A DNA stretch of 64,000 bases from the NCBI GenBank assembly GCA_017527435.1, contig JAFXQB010000018.1:1-64000 (forward strand). The letters run 5' to 3'. Source of the stretch: Salinivirgaceae bacterium. GTDB taxonomy: Bacteria; Bacteroidota; Bacteroidia; Bacteroidales; SZUA-534. Under the pieces are notes generated by a model. That model ran no database searches. It was given only the letters and a program-made list of their open reading frames with translations, and was not told the DNA's origin. This document shows positions 9,389 to 18,302 of this stretch, in pieces. The translations under genes and the position numbers were made by a program. Positions within the stretch are counted from its first letter, which is position 1; each line of letters opens with the position of its first letter.

Positions 9389-10000
9389 ATGAAGATACTT
9401 GGCATAGGGATGAACTATCGGAAGCACGCCGCCGAATTGGGAATGGCCGTGCCCACGGAACCCGTTGTTTTTCTGATGCCCGAAACAGCGCTCATCACGC
9501 GCAATCTGCCGTTTTTCTATCCCGATTTCTCGAATGAGATTCATCACGAGGTGGAACTTGTGCTGAAAATCAACCGTTTGGGCAAGAACATCCCCGAAAA
9601 GTTCGCAAACCGCTACTACGACGAGATTGGCATCGGCATCGATTTCACCGCCCGCGACCTTCAGCGCAAGGCTGTTGCCGCCGGCCATCCGTGGACCATC
9701 AGCAAAGGCTTCGACGGCGCTGCGCCCATCGGCAATTTTGTGAGCAAAACAGAGTTGGGCGACCTGAACAACATCAGTTTCTCGCTCGAAAAGAACGGGC
9801 AATTGGTGCAGCAAGGCAACAGCGCCGATATGATTTTCTCGTTCGACGCCTTAATCGCCTATGCGTCAAAGTTTTTCACGCTAAAAATCGGCGATTTGAT
9901 TTTCACTGGAACACCCGTCGGCGTTGGACCTGTTCAGATTGGCGACAACCTTGTGGCAAAAATCGGCGACCGCGAACTGCTGAATTTCAATGTGAAATAG
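9389..10000 (+). CDS. Fumarylacetoacetate hydrolase (FAH) family protein
   Basis: A 203-residue single-domain FAH-fold protein, the short form typical of acylpyruvases and related hydrolases or decarboxylases. Metal ligands expected for the family are visible as ExE (E54 and E56 in HHEVELVL) and D85 (GIDFTARDLQ). The conserved core GHPWTISKGFDGAAPIG and the C-terminal GDLIFTGTPVGVGP loop are intact. The substrate cannot be told from sequence; oxaloacetate or acylpyruvates are possible. It follows the exonuclease by 44 bases and may be co-transcribed with it. Confidence 0.88.
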   Translation: MKILGIGMNYRKHAAELGMAVPTEPVVFLMPETALITRNLPFFYPDFSNEIHHEVELVLKINRLGKNIPEKFANRYYDEIGIGIDFTARDLQRKAVAAGHPWTISKGFDGAAPIGNFVSKTELGDLNNISFSLEKNGQLVQQGNSADMIFSFDALIAYASKFFTLKIGDLIFTGTPVGVGPVQIGDNLVAKIGDRELLNFNVK

Positions 10001-10139
10001 AGTAAAGAGTAATGAGTAAATCGGTAACTATCCAATGAAATCTAAACTCTAAACTCGAAACTTTAAACTTTCCCCGTTCCGGTTAGTTTTTTGTTCGTGT
10101 TTGCGATTTTTGCTTATGCGATTGGTTTGTGTTTATGTT

Positions 10140-10147
10140 TAAATTTG
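10140..10147 (+). promoter_or_regulatory. Promoter -7 box for the DUF1846 gene
   Basis: TAAATTTG fits the Bacteroides -7 consensus TAnnTTTG and lies 48 bases before the ATG at 10196. No well-placed upstream TTTG was found. Confidence 0.4.
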
Positions 10148-10195
10148 CACAATGAACTGGTTGCTGACGGGCAATCGTATTTAATTGAAAGTCTT

Positions 10196-11686
10196 ATGAA
10201 TAAAATCGGATTCGATAACGACAAGTATATCAGTATGCAATCGGCGCATATCGATGAGCGCATTGCCAAATTCGGCAACAAACTGTATCTGGAAATCGGC
10301 GGAAAACTGTTCGACGATTATCACGCATCGCGCGTGCTGCCGGGGTTCCATCCCGACTCAAAAATGCAGATGTTGCTGAAACTCAAAGATAAAATTGAGA
10401 TTGTGGTGGCCATCAACGCCGAAGACATCGAGTCGAATAAAATCCGCGCCGACTATGGCATCACCTACGACGAGGACGTGCTGCGCCTGATTGACGAATT
10501 TCAGAGCGTGGGGCTGTTCGTCGGCAGCGTCTGCCTGACCAAATTCCACAATCAGCCGACGGCCATAAGGTTCGAGCGGCGGCTGAAAGAGCTGGGCATC
10601 GCTTCGTATCGCCATTACAAAATCGACGGTTACCCGAACAACGTTGAGTTCATTGTTTCGGACGACGGCTACGGCAAGAATCAGTATATCGAGACGTCGC
10701 GCCCGCTGGTGGTGGTGACGGCCCCCGGACCGGGCAGCGGCAAACTGGCTGTCTGCCTGTCGCAGCTCTATCACGAGCACAAGCGCGGAATCAATGCCGG
10801 TTACGCCAAATTTGAGACGTTCCCCATCTGGAACATTCCTTTGAAACACCCAATCAACCTGGCTTACGAGGCTGCCACAGCCGATTTGAACGACGTCAAC
10901 ATTATCGATTCGTTCCACCTCGATGCATATGGCGTTTCAGCTGTTAACTATAACCGTGATGTTGAGGCTTTTTCGGTGCTAAATGCCATGTTTGAAATGA
11001 TTTATGGTAAAAGCCCGTACAAAAGTCCGACCGATATGGGCGTGAATATGGCGGGCAACTGCATCATCGACGATGAGGTTTGCCGCGAGGCTTCGAAGCA
11101 AGAGATTATCCGCCGCTATTACAAGTGCTTGTGCGACAAGAAACGCTACGGCGAGAGCAAGGACAGCCTTGAAAAACTTGAGATGCTGATGCAGCAGGCT
11201 CACATAAAAGTAACTGATTATAAAGTCGTTGACGCCGCAATGCGCAAATCGGAAGCTACCGAAGGGCGCCCGGCGGCTGCTATTGAACTACCCGACGGCA
11301 CAATTGTTACCGGCAAGACAACCGACCTGCTCGGTCCCTTGTCGGCGGCTCTGCTCAACGCTTTGAAGGAACTCGGCCACATCGACCAATCGTTCAACCT
11401 TGTGTCGCGCCTTGCCATTGAGCCAATTCAAACGCTCAAAACCGAATATCTGGGCAGCAGCAACCCGCGTCTGCACACAGATGAGATTCTGATTGCACTG
11501 TCATCGTCGGCGGCGCATAACGAGCTGGCAGAGAGGGCGATGCAACAGTTGCCGAAACTCAAAGGCTCAACAGCTCACACAACGGTGCTGGTTAGTTCAA
11601 TCGACGAATCTACATTCAAGAAACTAGGCATAAACCTGACCTGTGAGCCTCGCTACGAGCAGACAAGGGTTTATCATAAGCATTAG
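10196..11686 (+). CDS. DUF1846 family protein
   Basis: A 496-residue protein that matches the DUF1846 family as I know it: the opening MNKIGFDNDKYISMQSAHI, the P-loop-like APGPGSGKLAVCLSQLYHE at about residue 178, and IPLKHPINLAYEAATADLND are all family signatures. The function is unknown; the glycine-rich loop suggests nucleotide binding. The frame is open 35 residues further upstream, but the family start and a TAAATTTG box at 10140-10147 both favour 10196. It converges on the PD40 lipoprotein gene with a 26-base gap and no clear terminator. Confidence 0.88.
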   Translation: MNKIGFDNDKYISMQSAHIDERIAKFGNKLYLEIGGKLFDDYHASRVLPGFHPDSKMQMLLKLKDKIEIVVAINAEDIESNKIRADYGITYDEDVLRLIDEFQSVGLFVGSVCLTKFHNQPTAIRFERRLKELGIASYRHYKIDGYPNNVEFIVSDDGYGKNQYIETSRPLVVVTAPGPGSGKLAVCLSQLYHEHKRGINAGYAKFETFPIWNIPLKHPINLAYEAATADLNDVNIIDSFHLDAYGVSAVNYNRDVEAFSVLNAMFEMIYGKSPYKSPTDMGVNMAGNCIIDDEVCREASKQEIIRRYYKCLCDKKRYGESKDSLEKLEMLMQQAHIKVTDYKVVDAAMRKSEATEGRPAAAIELPDGTIVTGKTTDLLGPLSAALLNALKELGHIDQSFNLVSRLAIEPIQTLKTEYLGSSNPRLHTDEILIALSSSAAHNELAERAMQQLPKLKGSTAHTTVLVSSIDESTFKKLGINLTCEPRYEQTRVYHKH

Positions 11687-11712
11687 TAAGGATAGTGATG
11701 GCAGCCAATGAT

Positions 11713-13164
11713 TTACGGTTGCTTTTCCCGTATCAGTTTATCTGTTATTCTTGCTGACAGCCCGATTTCAGATTTAACAAGTTCGGGAATGTTATACGAG
11801 TAAAACAGTTCGTGATAATATTCTTGTGGGTTTTGCTGCGGCAAAAGCATTGGCTTTGAGAAAGTTCCGTCAGCATTAACGTGTGTAAAGTAGGGGCGGG
11901 TGTAGAGTCCGTCGCCACGGCGCGAACTGAAGGCAACCCACCGTGAGTTGCTCGACCAAGAGTGATAACTTTCAGTGTATGTGCTGTTTATATTATAGGT
12001 GCTGATGCTGTCACCAGTTGTCAGGTCAAGCATTATTAAATCTGCTTCGTTATGCCATATGCTAAAGTTGCCGTAGTTGCTTAGTGTGAAAAGCAGGAAG
12101 CGTCCGTCGGGCGAAATGCGTGGAAATGAAGCACTTTTGCCGATTGATGCGGCGTCATAAACCACGTCGACGGAGTCACCCAAAGTGCCCGCATCAGGAT
12201 TGAATGCAATGCGGCATATGCTGTAATGCACGTCTTTGAAGTTATAGCGTACAGAATCAATGGCTTGCGCGCGGCAGAAATATAGCCATTTGCCGTCTGG
12301 CGAAAAGCATGGGAATGTCTCGAAAGCATCTGTAGCGCAAGTCAGTGGTGAAGTGATAATGCTTTCATTTTCAATGTTATAAACGATAACGTCAGAAACA
12401 TCGTCGTACACTTCGATAAGGTTTGTGTCGGCAGTGTGGAAATCCTGATATATCTTGTTGAGCGAGAATGCGATAAATTGCCCCGACGGATGCCAGTAGG
12501 GGTATGTGGGACCGGCAATCTGCTTGCTGAAGTCCGCTTTAATTTTGTCAAAAATGCCATCAATAAATGTGTATGTTCCTGCAAATCTGGTTCTTACGTG
12601 TATCATCATCCGGTCGGGGCTATTCTGGCAAAACGAGTGGCAGTTGACGCAATTGCCTTTGCCATAGCGGTTTTCGTAAATCGACTTTCGGGTGTACGAT
12701 TCCAAATCGCGTTGGAAAATGCCCATACGGTTCCAAATCTCGTATACGGGCGGTATCAGTCTGTAAACCAAAGTTTTGTCGATTGAATCAGGCGAGATTT
12801 CAATGTTGAAAGGCTTGTAAGCCAGCCATCTGCTATCGGTTTTGCTGCAAGGCGTGAAAGTAAGCGTTTCGCCGCCTTTATCAGCTAAAAAGTTGTGCCA
12901 TTCACTAATCTTTATTTTTGTACAATTGTTTGATACTTTGGCTGTTAGCGAGTCGCCATTACAAGAAATCAGAATGGCGTCAATTTTTGTGGAATCGGTG
13001 AATGCAAAGTTTATCGGGGCTATATTGCACGGAATTGTAACATACTTGTAATCAGGGTAAATCTGCAAGTCGATGTCGGTTTGTACGATGTTTTCAACTT
13101 TTGTTGAGCACGCTGTCAACAATATGATTGCCAATATGTTAATCGCCAGATTTCTCATTTCCAT
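11713..13164 (-). CDS. PD40/TolB-like beta-propeller lipoprotein with a CXXCH motif
   Basis: A 483-residue predicted lipoprotein: signal segment NLAINILAIILLTAC with the lipobox Cys at 19. An Ig-like region is followed by WD40-like PD40 blades (YWHPSGQFIAFSLN, CFSPDGKWLYFCR, RISPDGRFLLFTL, SWSSNSRWVAFSS), as in TolB-type propellers. Residues 172-176 read CVNCH, a c-type haem attachment motif, in GKGNCVNCHSF. It overlaps the stop of the upstream DUF6057 gene by 10 bases, so the two are translationally coupled. It probably sits in the periplasm facing the outer or inner membrane. Whether haem is really bound is not known; the motif could instead be structural. An alternative ATG lies two codons in (13158). 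Confidence 0.75.
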   Translation of the reverse strand: MEMRNLAINILAIILLTACSTKVENIVQTDIDLQIYPDYKYVTIPCNIAPINFAFTDSTKIDAILISCNGDSLTAKVSNNCTKIKISEWHNFLADKGGETLTFTPCSKTDSRWLAYKPFNIEISPDSIDKTLVYRLIPPVYEIWNRMGIFQRDLESYTRKSIYENRYGKGNCVNCHSFCQNSPDRMMIHVRTRFAGTYTFIDGIFDKIKADFSKQIAGPTYPYWHPSGQFIAFSLNKIYQDFHTADTNLIEVYDDVSDVIVYNIENESIITSPLTCATDAFETFPCFSPDGKWLYFCRAQAIDSVRYNFKDVHYSICRIAFNPDAGTLGDSVDVVYDAASIGKSASFPRISPDGRFLLFTLSNYGNFSIWHNEADLIMLDLTTGDSISTYNINSTYTESYHSWSSNSRWVAFSSRRGDGLYTRPYFTHVNADGTFSKPMLLPQQNPQEYYHELFYSYNIPELVKSEIGLSARITDKLIREKQP

Positions 13165-14822
13165 TTCAAGGTTGTGTTTAGGTATGCGATGTAGTACCAG
13201 TATGTGGTATAGAAATTGTTTATTTTCTGGCCTTTTCGTAGCATCTCGAATTCGTTTATCACGTTTTCGCTAACGCCGAATTGGCGGCATTCGTCAGTGC
13301 TGAACATTATGGTGCAGGCTTCTTCAACTCGTCGGTGCAAGGGGTGGCCTTGTTGCTCTTCAAGATAGGATAGAAGCCTGTTTTTGTCAGCAGAAAGCAG
13401 AATGTATGCGATGTAAAATTGTTGTGCCACAGTGTTTTGTGGATTTGCTTCAATAATTTTATGATAGTCATTGGCAAAACCGTCAATTTCACAAAAATTA
13501 CTAGTTGATGGTAGTTTAGATGTGTTGGTATCAGCTAAGATATGTTTTGATATTTTGTTGTAAAACAATGTTTTTGAAAGTACATCGGCGTGTTTCCGGC
13601 TGACATTGTTGTTTCCAAAGGCATTGTTGATGGCTATGAGCCGCAGAAAATCGTGAGGCTCGACACCATCTGGCGTTATCAGTGCGCTGTTGAAGGCTGC
13701 TTGCCGGGCTTGAGCTATGTGACCGCTTAGGAAATATGCAGTGCTCTCGAGCCGTAGAATTTCGTTGCGGACTGTTCGTGAGTTGGTCCGTTGTGAGGGA
13801 AGTTGTTGGTTGAACTCAAACATCCGGTCAAGCAATTGGTTTTGCATGGCTAACGCTAAATTGATGTAGCTCACCATGTTAGTGGGTGAGTGGTGGCGCT
13901 TGTTCAATTCAATTATTTCTTTCCAACGGTTGTTGTCGGCTAGATAGCACTCATGTTGCATTTTTGTGGTTTTTGCGTTGTGTAACTGCTTGAATCCTAG
14001 TCCGAACCCCATAACAACCAATATCAGGACAACGGAATCGATGATGCTACGTTTCGCTTTGATTCGGTTCGTCGCTTTGACTAAAATAAGTATTCCTGGA
14101 ATGGCTAACCATGCGAAAAGCATTGTTCGGTAAGGCGTAGGCCAGTTATAATATTGTGTCGGCAGGGTGGCTTCGGCCATTGAGATGAACTGCTCGGAAA
14201 TTACAGCCGCAAAACAACATGGAAGTGTTGCTATGATTGCAATTAAGGCTGCAAGAGATTTTAGTTTGTTGAGTAGTGCGATGGTCAGAATTAAAGTGTC
14301 GAAAAGTAGTGCAATGGCCCCGAATAGTTCGTACAGCACTACTGAAAAAGCAAGCGCAACAGCAATCTCATGTTTTGTATTGTTTTGAATGATACGCTGA
14401 TATAGGATCACTAAAGCCAGTCCGACAGCCATTGCCACATGGCCGCGGTAGCCGTAGAACAGGTCTTCGATGCAGAGTACCATAAATCCCACAGGAACCA
14501 GCGCCAGCGGATTGAATGATTTTGATTCTACAACGCTTGAAATTAGTTTGTTAACGCAAAGGATTATCGCTAAGTAAATAATGGTTGTAACAATCGCGCC
14601 AACAATCGGGAACTTGAAAAACTGTGTCAGAAATGAGCTGATTATCAGGTTTAATCCGCCGGCTTCTCGTAAGTGTCCAATAATCCAGTCGGCGTCGAAC
14701 AAAAACAGGTGGTCCGACTCGAATGTGTATAGTTTGAAGCGCTGGTACAAGGCAATGGCAAGCAAGGCTACGCACGTTGTCGTAATCTTGATTTTGTCGG
14801 TGTTTACTGTGTTGCCTTTCAC
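13155..14822 (-). CDS. DUF6057-like polytopic membrane protein
   Basis: A 555-residue protein with about ten hydrophobic segments in the first 300 residues (for instance KITTTCVALLAIALYQ, IVGAIVTTIIYLAIILCV, FAWLAIPGILILV) and a soluble helical C-terminal half. It resembles the DUF6057 family of Bacteroidota, function unknown. The start is a GTG at 14822; no ATG occurs before the first membrane segment, and a TAATTTTG promoter box lies 23 bases upstream. It is coupled by overlap to the PD40/CXXCH lipoprotein downstream, which suggests the two work in one membrane complex. Confidence 0.7.
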   Translation of the reverse strand: MKGNTVNTDKIKITTTCVALLAIALYQRFKLYTFESDHLFLFDADWIIGHLREAGGLNLIISSFLTQFFKFPIVGAIVTTIIYLAIILCVNKLISSVVESKSFNPLALVPVGFMVLCIEDLFYGYRGHVAMAVGLALVILYQRIIQNNTKHEIAVALAFSVVLYELFGAIALLFDTLILTIALLNKLKSLAALIAIIATLPCCFAAVISEQFISMAEATLPTQYYNWPTPYRTMLFAWLAIPGILILVKATNRIKAKRSIIDSVVLILVVMGFGLGFKQLHNAKTTKMQHECYLADNNRWKEIIELNKRHHSPTNMVSYINLALAMQNQLLDRMFEFNQQLPSQRTNSRTVRNEILRLESTAYFLSGHIAQARQAAFNSALITPDGVEPHDFLRLIAINNAFGNNNVSRKHADVLSKTLFYNKISKHILADTNTSKLPSTSNFCEIDGFANDYHKIIEANPQNTVAQQFYIAYILLSADKNRLLSYLEEQQGHPLHRRVEEACTIMFSTDECRQFGVSENVINEFEMLRKGQKINNFYTTYWYYIAYLNTTLKWK

Positions 14823-14844
14823 TGTTTTTACTTTTTCGTTTTTG

Positions 14845-14852
14845 CAAAATTA
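14845..14852 (-). promoter_or_regulatory. Promoter -7 box for the DUF6057/PD40 operon
   Basis: On the minus strand this reads TAATTTTG, a perfect TAnnTTTG, placed 23 bases before the GTG start at 14822. No good -33 TTTG at the usual spacing. Confidence 0.45.
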
Positions 14853-14876
14853 TTAAATAGTGCAAACATATTGGTG

Positions 14877-15791
14877 TTATATTGTAAATACCGCCCCGTC
14901 TTTTGCCGGATATGTTTCGGGAAATACGCTTCGTGCTTCGTCGAGAAGTGGCTGCAAGTCTTTGTAACGGTTTGAGTAATGACCGATTATTAGTTTGCCC
15001 ACATGCGCAGCTTGCGCAATTTCTGCCGCCTGCTTGGCCGTCGAGTGGTTGTTCTCGCGGGCGCGTTTCAGGTTCTCTTCACCATAAGTGGCTTCGTGAT
15101 ATAGCAGGTCAACCCCTTCAATCCAAGGCACCACTTTCGGCAGTTTTACAGTGTCTGACATAAATGCGTATGAACACGAGCGGTCGGGGGCGTCGGTGAG
15201 CGTGTCGTTCGGGTATATTGTACCATCGGGGCCTGTGTAGTCATCGCCTTGCTTGATACCGAAACGCTTGCTTATCGGAATCTGCAACTCGTTGGCCAGC
15301 ACGCCATTCAAATGTCGCAGCTTCGGCTTTTCGCGAAACAGGAACCCGCACGTCGGCACGCGGTGGCGCAACGGAAACGAGTGAACAGTAACTTTCTCAT
15401 CCTCATAGAGCAAGGTAAGACCGTTCTCGTATGTCAGGTGGTGGTAAATGATTTTGTATGGAAGCGGCATCTCAAAAGTGGCCAAAAAGGCGTCTATCAG
15501 CGTGTGCAGCTTCTCGTGGCAATAGATGTGAAGGTCATTTGTGCGCCCTTGCATGCTCATGCTCGACAGCACACCAGGCAAACCAAGAAAATGGTCGCCG
15601 TGCACATGGCTGATGAATATGTGATTGATGCGCAGCATGTTCACTCCGAACCTCCGCATGTTGATTTGCGCACCCTCGCCGCAGTCGATTAAAAAGAACC
15701 GCTCAAGCACATTGAGCACTTGAGCGGTTGAGTATCTGTCGGGTGTAGGCGTTGCCGAACTACATCCCAAGATTCGTAGCGATAAAGACAT
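14877..15791 (-). CDS. rnz: Ribonuclease Z
   Basis: A 304-residue tRNA 3' endonuclease of the metallo-beta-lactamase fold. The zinc motif HVHGDH (H62, H64, D66, H67) and further ligands in FPLRHRVPTCGF, SDT, NNHSTAKQAAEIA and GHYSNRY are all present. It cuts the 3' trailer from tRNA precursors. Length matches bacterial RNase Z. Its ATG directly abuts the stop codon of the STAS-protein gene, so both are read from one mRNA. Confidence 0.93.
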   Translation of the reverse strand: MSLSLRILGCSSATPTPDRYSTAQVLNVLERFFLIDCGEGAQINMRRFGVNMLRINHIFISHVHGDHFLGLPGVLSSMSMQGRTNDLHIYCHEKLHTLIDAFLATFEMPLPYKIIYHHLTYENGLTLLYEDEKVTVHSFPLRHRVPTCGFLFREKPKLRHLNGVLANELQIPISKRFGIKQGDDYTGPDGTIYPNDTLTDAPDRSCSYAFMSDTVKLPKVVPWIEGVDLLYHEATYGEENLKRARENNHSTAKQAAEIAQAAHVGKLIIGHYSNRYKDLQPLLDEARSVFPETYPAKDGAVFTI

Positions 15792-16136
15792 TTAAGCCTT
15801 GTTAATGATTCCTATAGCCTCGTCAACAGTCTTTGTGATGTTAAGCACTGTGTCGAGTTGTGATATGGTTATCAAGCGCTCAACAGCGGTCTGCAATCCC
15901 GACAACACAAATACGCCGTTGGCATTTTTGCATAGACGGTTTGCCACCAGAATGGCGCTCAAACCCGACGAATCGCAATATCTGCAATTGCTTAAATCAA
16001 GAATGATGTTCTTTTCTCCGTTTCCGGCAATTAGTACTAACTCTGACTTCAGCGATGGCGCAATGTGAGTATCGAGTTTGTCTATCAAAACTTCTATCTG
16101 TGTGAAGTTGTCAAGTTTTTCGATTTTGAATTCCAT
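15792..16136 (-). CDS. STAS-domain protein (anti-sigma factor antagonist-like)
   Basis: A 114-residue single STAS domain. The phosphorylation-site segment CRYCDSSGLSAIL is intact (D55, likely phospho-Ser S56), as in SpoIIAA/RsbV. Such proteins switch partners with an anti-sigma kinase and are reactivated by PP2C/SpoIIE phosphatases; two TPR-SpoIIE proteins are encoded about 40 kb away. No kinase is nearby. ATG 16136 (MEFKIEKLDNF) is chosen over a longer frame, because a TATATTTG box at 16164-16171 would lie inside the longer version. It abuts rnz. Confidence 0.85.
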   Translation of the reverse strand: MEFKIEKLDNFTQIEVLIDKLDTHIAPSLKSELVLIAGNGEKNIILDLSNCRYCDSSGLSAILVANRLCKNANGVFVLSGLQTAVERLITISQLDTVLNITKTVDEAIGIINKA

Positions 16137-16163
16137 ATCAGATGTGATTTGTTTTTGTAACTT

Positions 16164-16171
16164 CAAATATA
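16164..16171 (-). promoter_or_regulatory. Promoter -7 box for STAS-rnz
   Basis: Minus strand TATATTTG, a perfect TAnnTTTG, 27 bases before the ATG at 16136. It supports the shorter start of the STAS gene. Confidence 0.5.
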
Positions 16172-16212
16172 GAAAAAACAATTCATCGTTCTATAAAAAT
16201 CATTCAGAAAAA

Positions 16213-18105
16213 TTATTTTTCTTCTGCAGCGTCGTCTTTTTTGGCCTTTTTGGTTGCCTTAGGTTTCTCAGCCTGAGCCATTTCGTCCTTCAGAGCGGCC
16301 AACTCGGCAATATCTCCAAGTGTTGTCTTTTCGATGTTGTCGGCAATTTTCTTAGTCGCCTTCTTGGTTGCTTTTGCAGCCGTATCCTTCTTGGCTTTCT
16401 CCTCGCCGCGTTTTGCGTCTTCGAAAATGCGAGAGTGGCTTACAATAATCTTGCGGCCTTCCTTGTTGAACTCAATAACCTTGAAGTCGAGTTTCTCGTC
16501 GAGTTTGGCTTGTGTACCGTCTTCTTTTACAAGATGTTTCGGTGTTGCAAAGCCCTCAACGCCGTAAGGCAGAGCTACAACGGCACCCTTCTCAGTCAGT
16601 TCGATGATTGTTCCTTCGTGGATTGAATCAACGGTGAACAATGTCTCGAATACGTCCCAAGGATTCTCCTCCAATTGTTTGTGGCCAAGGCGCAGACGGC
16701 GGTTCTCCTTGTCGATTTCGAGAACAACAACGTCGATGTCGGCACCAATGGTGGTGAACTCTGCCGGGTGTTTGATTTTCTTGGTCCACGACAGGTCAGA
16801 GATGTGGATGAGACCGTCAACACCTTCCTCGATCTCAACAAATACACCGAATGTGGTGAAGTTGCGAACTTTGGCAGTGTGTTTTGTACCAACAGCGTAT
16901 TGGTCGGCAATCTTCTCCCATGGATCGGGTTTCAGCTGCTTCATACCAAGCGACATCTTGCGCTCCTCGCGGTCGAGTGTCAGGATAACAGCCTCAACCT
17001 CGTCACCAACATTCAGGAACTCGTTGGCGCTGCGCAAGTGCTGCGACCACGACATTTCCGATACGTGGATAAGGCCTTCAACGCCCGGGGCAATCTCAAC
17101 AAATGCGCCGTAGTCAGCCATCACAACAACTTTACCTTTAACCTTGTCACCAACCTTCAGGTTCGGGTCAAGAGCATCCCACGGATGCGGGGTCAATTGT
17201 TTCAGGCCGAGAGCAATGCGTTTCTTGTCGTCGTCGAAGTCAAGGATAACAACGTTGAGCTTTTGGTCGAGCTGAACGATTTCCTCAGGATGTTGGATGC
17301 GGCCCCATGACAGGTCGGTGATGTGGATAAGTCCGTCAACACCGCCAAGGTCGATGAATACGCCGTAAGATGTGATATTTTTAACAGTTCCCTCAAGAAC
17401 CTGACCCTTCTCGAGTTTCGAGATGATGTCTTTCTTCTGTTGCTCGAGTTCAGCCTCGATGAGAGCTTTGTGCGATACAACAACATTCTTGAATTCGTGG
17501 TTGATTTTAACAACTTTGAATTCCATAGTCTTGCCAACAAATACGTCGTAGTCGCGGATTGGCTTCACGTCGATTTGTGAACCAGGCAGGAAGGCCTCGA
17601 TGCCGAATACATCGACAATCATGCCGCCTTTTGTACGGCATTTGATGTAGCCTTTGATGATTTCGTCTTGTTCCAGAGCCTGATTGACACGGTCCCAAGA
17701 GCGCAGTGCGCGTGCTTTCTTGTGCGAAAGCAGAAGTTGGCCGTTGCGGTCTTCTTGGCTTTCAACGTAAACTTCAACGGTGTCGCCAACCTTCAAATCG
17801 GGGTTGTAGCGGAACTCGTTCATGTTGATAACACCTTCTGACTTGTAGCCGATGTTGACCAAAGCCTCGCGTTTGTTCATGGCAACGATTGTGCCGTCAA
17901 CCACTTCATTCTCCGTGATTGAAGAAAGCGTTTTGCTGTACATGTCTTCGAGTTGGCCGCGCTCTGAACTAGATACGGTGCCACCGTTTTCGTAGGCGTC
18001 CCAGTCGAAATCTTCTGGTTTCACCACTTGTTGTTGCTGCGGAGCGGCAAGTTCGAATGCCTCTTCGCTCTCAATTTCTTGAGTTTTCTGATTCTCTTTT
18101 TCCAT
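16213..18105 (-). CDS. rpsA: 30S ribosomal protein S1
   Basis: A 630-residue protein with six S1 (OB-fold) domains from about residue 65 to 570. Repeats 3-5 are the most typical (SYGVFIDLGGVDGLIHITDLSW, DYGAFVEIAPGVEGLIHVSEMSW and TFGVFVEIEEGVDGLIHISDLSW, each quoted only in part here by its key G-F-V-GLIH-SW pattern). It brings mRNAs, especially weakly structured A/U-rich leaders, to the 30S subunit. The N-terminal 60 residues are acidic/Gln-rich and the last 60 are Lys/Ala-rich, both low complexity. A 200-base leader region with a promoter-like element precedes it. Confidence 0.95.
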   Translation of the reverse strand: MEKENQKTQEIESEEAFELAAPQQQQVVKPEDFDWDAYENGGTVSSSERGQLEDMYSKTLSSITENEVVDGTIVAMNKREALVNIGYKSEGVINMNEFRYNPDLKVGDTVEVYVESQEDRNGQLLLSHKKARALRSWDRVNQALEQDEIIKGYIKCRTKGGMIVDVFGIEAFLPGSQIDVKPIRDYDVFVGKTMEFKVVKINHEFKNVVVSHKALIEAELEQQKKDIISKLEKGQVLEGTVKNITSYGVFIDLGGVDGLIHITDLSWGRIQHPEEIVQLDQKLNVVILDFDDDKKRIALGLKQLTPHPWDALDPNLKVGDKVKGKVVVMADYGAFVEIAPGVEGLIHVSEMSWSQHLRSANEFLNVGDEVEAVILTLDREERKMSLGMKQLKPDPWEKIADQYAVGTKHTAKVRNFTTFGVFVEIEEGVDGLIHISDLSWTKKIKHPAEFTTIGADIDVVVLEIDKENRRLRLGHKQLEENPWDVFETLFTVDSIHEGTIIELTEKGAVVALPYGVEGFATPKHLVKEDGTQAKLDEKLDFKVIEFNKEGRKIIVSHSRIFEDAKRGEEKAKKDTAAKATKKATKKIADNIEKTTLGDIAELAALKDEMAQAEKPKATKKAKKDDAAEEK

Positions 18106-18154
18106 TTAATTTTAAATAAATTAATGAGTTAGACTTTATTTTTAAAAAATCACG

Positions 18155-18186
18155 CAAAGTAAAGGCTTTTAGATGAATAAAACAAA
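18155..18186 (-). promoter_or_regulatory. Possible rpsA promoter
   Basis: Minus strand TTTG (18186-18183), a 20-base spacer, then TTACTTTG (18162-18155), one base off TAnnTTTG. It lies about 50 bases before the rpsA ATG, leaving an A/T-rich leader. Confidence 0.4.
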
Positions 18187-18232
18187 ATATATTTTGGACT
18201 GTATGTCAATAGCAATGCATAATCCATAACAT

Positions 18233-18265
18233 ACTGTGTCACACATATTTTATATGCGTGGCAGT
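18233..18265. other. Inverted repeat between batE and rpsA
   Basis: CACACATAT / ATATGCGTG around a TTT loop, extended by ACTG / CAGT outside small bulges. The one mismatch becomes G-U in minus-strand RNA, so it may fold at a point upstream of rpsA. There is no T-run, so it is not a standard terminator. Confidence 0.4.
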
Positions 18266-18302
18266 GTTTGAAATTTTATGTTTGCAGTGAGTGGTCCGGG
18301 TT

